Assembly (NCBI GenBank): GCA_007570785.1
Contig: ML660211.1
Location: forward strand, 6,538,774 to 6,602,773
Origin: Antilocapra americana
Lineage: Eukaryota; Chordata; Mammalia; Artiodactyla; Antilocapridae
DNA length: 64,000 nucleotides
Direction of reading: 5' to 3'
A program made the position numbers and the translations under genes. The notes below the pieces were generated by a model. That model saw only the letters and a list, made by a program, of their open reading frames with translations. It ran no database searches and was not told the origin of the DNA. Shown here in pieces: positions 58,443-64,000 of this stretch (its first letter is position 1; the number at the start of each line of letters is the position of its first letter).

Positions 58443-59114
58443 TTCAGTCTCTCAGTCATGTCTGACTCTTTGCAACTCCATAGACTGCAGCATGCCAGTC
58501 CTCCCTGTCCATCACCAACTCCCAAAGTTTACTCAAACTCATGTCCATTGAGTCAATGATGCCATCCAACCTTCTCATCCTCTGTCATCCCCTCCTTCTC
58601 CTGCCTTCAGTCTTTCCCAGCATTATTAGAAAAAACTCATTAGAAAAAAGTCTTTTATAATGAGTCTCATTTTCTAATGAGTCATTTTTTTGCATCAGGT
58701 GGGCAAAGTATTGGAGTTTCAGCTTCAACATCAGTCCTTCCAATGAATATTCAGGACTGATCCCCTTTAGGATGGACTGGTTGGATCTCCTTGCAGTCCA
58801 AGGGACTCTCAAGAGTCTTCTCCAACACCAAAGTTCAAAAACATCAATTCTTTGGTGCACAGCTTTCTTTATAGTCCAACTCTCACATCCATACATGACT
58901 ACTGGAAAAACCATAGCTTTGACTACATGGACCGTTGTTGGCAAAGTAATGTCTCTGCTTGTTAATATACTGTCTAGATTGGTCATAGCTTTTCTTCCAA
59001 AGAGCAAGTGTCTTTTAATTTCATGGCTGCAGTCACCATCTGCAGTGATTCTGGAGCCCCCCAAAACAAAATTTGTCACTATTTCTACTGTTTCCCCATC
59101 TATTTTCCATGAAA
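58443..59114 (-). mobile_element. BovB LINE, 5'-truncated, with hairpin insertion
   Basis: Ordinary BovB 3' end up to CATCTATTTTCCATGAA. At 58622-58690 the expected short CATCAGGGTC segment is replaced by a ~50 bp longer tract containing ACTCATTAGAAAA and its exact reverse complement. Confidence 0.93.
58585..59079 (-). pseudogene. BovB ORF2 C-terminal remnant (164 aa open)
   Basis: Post-RT region of BovB ORF2: [75 protein letters not shown]. After residue 138 the local hairpin insertion replaces the normal sequence but keeps the frame. Lacks endonuclease and RT core. Confidence 0.88.
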
Positions 59115-61774
59115 CCCGAGCTTCTCTAAAGCTAAACTCTATTAAAATGTATTGTTTAATCTTTACATCTGGGGGACTTTTCCTGTTTTAAAGAGTTGTA
59201 GCTACATGAAAATATATAGTAAATTGCTTTCTGAAAATTAGTTACTTTAAAAATAACTTTTAAATACGTTATTTAAATAAAATAAATAAATTATTTGGAA
59301 TGATTGGGAAATCATTACTTTGCAACCGTTTTTGAATGTTGTTATAAATATGTTAAAGTATTTTTCTTCCTGTATTTCTGCCATTCAGACTCTACAAACA
59401 GTAAGAAATATGTTGTAAAACCTTGGTACTTTCTTCATTTTGCATATGTTTGTGTGCATTTGTCATGTGCAAGTGTTCTTCTCATAAACCTGACACCTAT
59501 TAAACAGTGCTTATTTCAAGCAGAATTTAATGCTTTACTTACAAAGTAGTTGAATTAATCTTTCATTTGACAAAAGTTGTAATAAAATACGATGGACTAA
59601 TATTACTTATGGCAATCACTCACAAACATTTTGGTTTTAAATATATGTAATGTTAACTGTATAGGCAAAGCCATAGTTGATCAAAGGAAGTTCACATTTA
59701 AAAACAAAATATGGTGTTACCAGCATTAACCAAACAAGAATTTGACTTGTAGACTCTGTCTGAATCTAGATGAAACTCTTCTAGCATATAAATAACAAAT
59801 ATTCACTAATCTTCAAGTAAACTTTACTAAACTGGTGGTAAAAACCTATTATTGCCAAAAATTATAACCCATTCAAAGAGCAGTCCATTGTTGATTCCCA
59901 AATGTGAATTTAATGGTGTTAGCAACAAACAAAAATTTACCTACATTCTTCCAACTGGTTTACAGTATTATTGTACATGACATCATATTTCCTAGATTTT
60001 CTCTTTTCTTAAAGGCATGGAGAAAGTTAGGAAAAATAGAAAGTTCCCCTACAATAAGTATAACTATTGAGTGGAATGCCAAGCCTTCATTTAACTCATA
60101 TTTAAGTTGTATCCTTGGAAACAACAAGGGATTTTAATCTATCTGCATTTTAATTTCATTTTTAAGGCAGCTTTCTTTGGGCTAACCAAACTCCAGGGAG
60201 AACTTTGTATGAATTCCTTCAGTGGCTCTGAACTGCACCATATCCTCATTATGATCCTTTATGTATGCTCAAGAAATTGATTGAGTTCCACAGAAAAGAG
60301 ACAATTTTATAAATTATTCATAAAAATGCTAAGTTTGCTTTGTATTATTCTGGTTGGAGAATTGTGAGACAAGGCAAATAAAGTATCTGCATTGATTTCT
60401 GAAATATGTGATCTTGGGTGAGGTTTAACTCAATTTCCGTGCTCTTTTCTTATCTCAAGTATACTTTAAATCAGGTATTGGCATCACTGACAGAAGTAAC
60501 GATATTTTCCTGCTAAATTCAGTGTCTGGAAGGGCTCAGATTCCTTGGAGCAAAACTAAGCTCAGTGGTATGTTCTTGATAATATTTTATAAGTTTTGCT
60601 CTGTAATTCCTTAATTAAACATTTGAAACCAGCTGTTTAAGAAAAAAGCTTCCTTTTCATCAAAGATTGCAAGACTCACTTTTTTTTTTTTGCTGTTGTT
60701 GAACAAGTTGACAGTTAAGAGACTGCTTATGAGATGAGTCAGCAAATCAGGGAATTAGACATCTGGAGCCAATGAGTAGAAAGTCCTACCTGATATCTCT
60801 TAAAATAGTCATTTTAAAGCTGAATTTGTCCTGAACAAAATCCAAGATGAGAGGGTACATTATAATGCATGTAATTTATAACCAATGGCTGCCAAACAGT
60901 GTGCTCTTCAGCTTTTACAGACTGTCTCCTGAATGCTTTGACAATATATGTCTGTAGGTATGAGGTTATGGTACATCTGAAATGAAATGTTTCTTTTTCC
61001 TCCCTTTCACTTCTAGCATAACTGCAGTGAAGTTAGTCTTTATTACTAGATATGAACACTTTGTTGCACCTGTAGAGTTGTCACTAATACTTCTCATAAA
61101 TAAACTTTGAGTTCTCAGAAATGAAGAAAAAAGTACATTCTAAATAGACCAATTCCTGTTGTATAAAAAACATATTGAAAAACATAATTAAGGAGACTGA
61201 CAGGTAAAACAGCAAGTAGCCAGTAAAGTTCAAGTAATATAACATCTACCATAATCAACACTCTTCAAGATGGAACTATGTCTTTTGATGTTAATTCCAG
61301 TTAAGATTTTAGGATAAATTTCTCTATTGTTTAATCAAGAAGAAAAATGAATTAAGCAGCTCTGTTACTCATTTGAACAGGTCATAAGTTTAGTCTACTC
61401 TATTTGAAAAAAACTATTTTCTCTTGACTCATACTATCATTGATTACAACAATATTGAAAATATGGGTTTTTTTTCTCATAAAAACATAAATACAGATAT
61501 AGGAAATAAAATTATTTTATAAAATTATCTTAAACTGTCATTCCATTCTTTTCTTTTTCCCCAATGTTATAGCAGCTGTATTGTTAATATATTGTTACTG
61601 TTAATATATTAATCACGGATAGTTCATTGAAAATTCATCATGGAATTTCATGGGACTATAACTCTCAATATTTACATAAAATTCTTATATCTAGGAAAAC
61701 AGACCTTATGTTGAAAATAAAAGCAGAAAGATTAATGCAATTTTACTGAAAACTAACTTGCACTGAATACATTA
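59115..61774. other. Repeat-poor unique DNA
   Basis: 2.7 kb with no recognised interspersed repeat; a T12 run lies near 60680. Open frames are short and motif-free. Confidence 0.5.
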
Positions 61775-61915
61775 TATACACATACTATTTATTTATTAAA
61801 ATTCCATGAGATATTTCCCTCATGTTACAGATAAGAAAGCTATTTAATTAGTTTACAAATTTGCAAAACCAAGATTCACATCTGCTCTGCCTCACCCAAG
61901 GGTGTGCTTGTAACT
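61775..61915 (-). mobile_element. MIR SINE, degraded
   Basis: 'acatactatttatttatta', 'ccctcatgttacagataag', 'aatttgcaaaaccaagattc' and 'acatctgctctgcctcac' match a reverse MIR. Confidence 0.55.
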
Positions 61916-64000
61916 GTTTTGTGACGCTGCCTTCCAGAAAGTCCATTTACAGAAAAAGAATAAAATCAAAGGATTTAGTGATATCATTACAAAGTGTTCT
62001 CTATGACCATTAGATATTTGCAGCTTGAGTTTTTTTGTCGTTATTCAAACAACTTCATTTACAAGGAAGTAAATCCCTCTCATTTAGTAATTCATTACCT
62101 GTAATAATAAGTTTCAGATACTATTTAAAGAAAGTAAAAATGTCTCCCCGAGTAAAACAAACCTCAATATCAGTGATGCTCCAGCTGTTCAGTGTTCTCT
62201 TCCCTGCCCCATGAGTGTGCCCAGCTTTTGCAGCTGTGGAGCTGAAATATGAGTTGGCATCTAACCATGCCCAATACAGAATGTGGCATCAATAGGAGCT
62301 ACATTGTATTCAGAACCTTCTGTATTGGTAATTTAGGAGAGTTGCTTTTACATAAGATATACGGTGAGGTTATAATTTTTCCTATTGTGGGTAAAATCAA
62401 GTGAGTTACTTCTATTAACTTTTGTAACAGTACAAGCTTTTAGGAACATTTGTCCTGCAGGAAAAGTCTAAAAAGACTTTCAACCCATTCCTTTCGCCAT
62501 GGCTTAAGAAAATCTGCTTTTCTCTTCTTTGGATTCAGTCAAAATAGATCAGAGAGGCTGTGCATAAAGAAGATAAATCTTGGTTCCCTAAGAGAAATGT
62601 CACTATATGGAATGAGATTGCCTGAATTAGTATTCAAAACTCAAAGCAAGGGCCTAGGCATTCATTGTGTTGCCTGTTACCAGTGCAGAGTTCAACTCAA
62701 AGTCTCTCTGCTGAATCCGTCAGGCTCTATGTTCTTAAGAAGCACAGAATGTGTTCTTGTGAAGTAATGAGTATAAACACGCAGGCCTTGGTTGGACATG
62801 ATCAGTAAGGGTGTTGCTACATCTGTGCATAAGTATTCATTGTTGTATGTAGTTTTGTCTTTAATACAAATTTGTTGTGGCAAAAACACATGTTAAGCTG
62901 TCCAGATTTCTGAGTTTGGAACAATTTGATGTAACAAAATGAAGTAAGATCCGGATAATTTCAAGAAAAAAAAAATTAGATTGCCTACTCCTGAGGCAGT
63001 TGGAAACCTGGAAATCAGAGAGGTTTGTATTGATTAATGTTTTGTAATTAAATAAATAAAGATGTCAAGCATTTTTTTTTAAAGCTGAAACCAGTATCTA
63101 ATTTCCTATTGTTAAACTATCCATGTTTACTGTATTTCCAGGTAGAATATAACTAAAAAATAAGCATTATCCACCTTATATACATACTTTGTTAATTCTG
63201 AATAAAGCTATAAGGTAATCACAGAACTGACCATTTCCATCATAGTAAAACAAGGTAGAGGAATGCTAATTACAACAGTGTCCTTTTACGACCAATATTA
63301 CATGATTCTATGTCCTTCAATTCACTTTAACATTTTTTTGTAGTAAGATCTCCATATTAAGGAATTCTAATAGTACTTATTACCAAAATGCCATATTTAC
63401 TCCTCAAGAGATAAAAGTTCTGCTTCCCACTATTTATAATTTGATCAAGGGAGCAAGTGGTCAATAGAAGCATTTTCAAAATTTAAGCCATTAATAATAC
63501 TGGTATTTCACAATTACCAGGAATTTATACTACACCCTAACAGCGTGTATGTAAGTTTAATAGAACTCTTTGGTGAGTCTTCCGGTCTCAGGAGGATATA
63601 GATAGATAATATTTGGTGCTAAGTTCTGAGCTCTACACTTACAAGATGTTTTTCAAATCTTTCTTACACTTTCTATTGAGTCCATTGTCAAATGAAATCT
63701 GTCCTTAGAGTAATTGAAAACTGCTCCATATTGTCATTGGGAGATGTACAGCAATACACTTTGATTACAGCAACAGACATATTTATCTTTCACCATCACA
63801 TTGAACTGTCAGACATTTTTCTCTTTTACCATCACATTGAACTGTGAATATAAATGATTTGTCAACTGTTGACAAGCAGATAATTGGTATAGTTTGTTCA
63901 ACTGAAATTATGTCTATTTTTTAGATCTTCTGCATGGTTAAAGATACTAATACCATAAGTCACATTTCAATGGAAATTTGATGGCCTTACAAGGTCTTCT
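61916..64000. other. Repeat-poor unique DNA to the window end
   Basis: No transposon or gene recognised. A 36-bp tandem duplication lies at 63774-63845. Confidence 0.5.
63774..63845. repeat. 36-bp tandem duplication
   Basis: Units 63774-63809 and 63810-63845 both start CAGACAT and end ACCATCACATTGAACTGT. I count 33 of 36 positions identical. Confidence 0.9.

Noticed and set aside
1..64000. CRISPR array or prokaryotic-type system
   Set aside because: No regularly spaced direct repeats; all periodic signals are microsatellites or dispersed SINEs in a mammalian background.

Overview
The window looks like a gene-poor, AT-rich stretch of a ruminant (Bovidae) genome. The diagnosis rests on lineage-marked repeats: many copies of the RTE-type LINE BovB, tRNA-Glu/BovB-derived Bov-tA and Bov-A2 SINEs, and bovine-type L1 (L1-BT), on a background of older mammalian L1, MIR, MaLR and hAT remains. 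I could not recognise any intact host protein-coding gene. Nearly all long open frames are pieces of L1 or BovB ORF2, or shadows of SINEs. The species (cattle, sheep, goat, buffalo) cannot be fixed from the sequence alone.

Layout. 1-3600: unique DNA with a GC-rich, CpG-containing island (about 2270-3170). The island carries two perfect CRE octamers around an AGGTCA direct/inverted repeat, followed by splice-like signals. 3600-8335: two SINE/microsatellite units, a ~200 bp imperfect palindrome, and an old L1 in 5'-inverted (twin-primed) form that was later hit by a BovB and by an LTR-like segment. 8335-16040: one BovB in otherwise unique DNA. 16040-24670: BovB and SINE copies, one of them internally deleted, then a young L1-BT with perfect 18-bp target-site duplications. 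24670-28870: unique DNA, an L1 3' end, two SINEs and an ancient unclassified repeat. 28890-31960: an old L1 used as a landing pad for a Bov-tA, a Bov-A2 dimer and two head-to-tail BovB fragments. 32000-37580: a (TA)30 tract, a putative solo LTR, then a long repeat-poor block. 37581-40862: a near full-length but dead BovB (endonuclease plus reverse transcriptase). 41450-47205: SINE, L1-BT, and a further L1 with a nested BovB. 47205-53290: mostly unique with microsatellites. 53290-56270: two L1-BT insertions, one twin-primed with perfect 15-bp TSDs and a possible 3' transduction inside an older L1. 57270-57905: a hAT MITE nested in an MLT1-like LTR. 58443-59114: BovB. 59115-64000: repeat-poor unique DNA.

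There is no operon-like organisation or cooperating gene set. What links the features is retrotransposition: L1 and BovB enzymes copy themselves, and the Bov-tA/Bov-A2 SINEs share the BovB 3' end and are presumed to use the BovB machinery. Nesting gives a relative chronology: ancient L1/MIR/MLT1, then hAT and LTR pieces, then BovB and its SINEs, then L1-BT. I found no convincing undescribed molecular system. The most promising places to look are the CRE/nuclear-receptor island at 2.3-3.2 kb and the twin-primed L1-BT with a tail beyond its poly(A) at 54.4-55.9 kb. Family names rest on recalled consensus patterns, without database searches.
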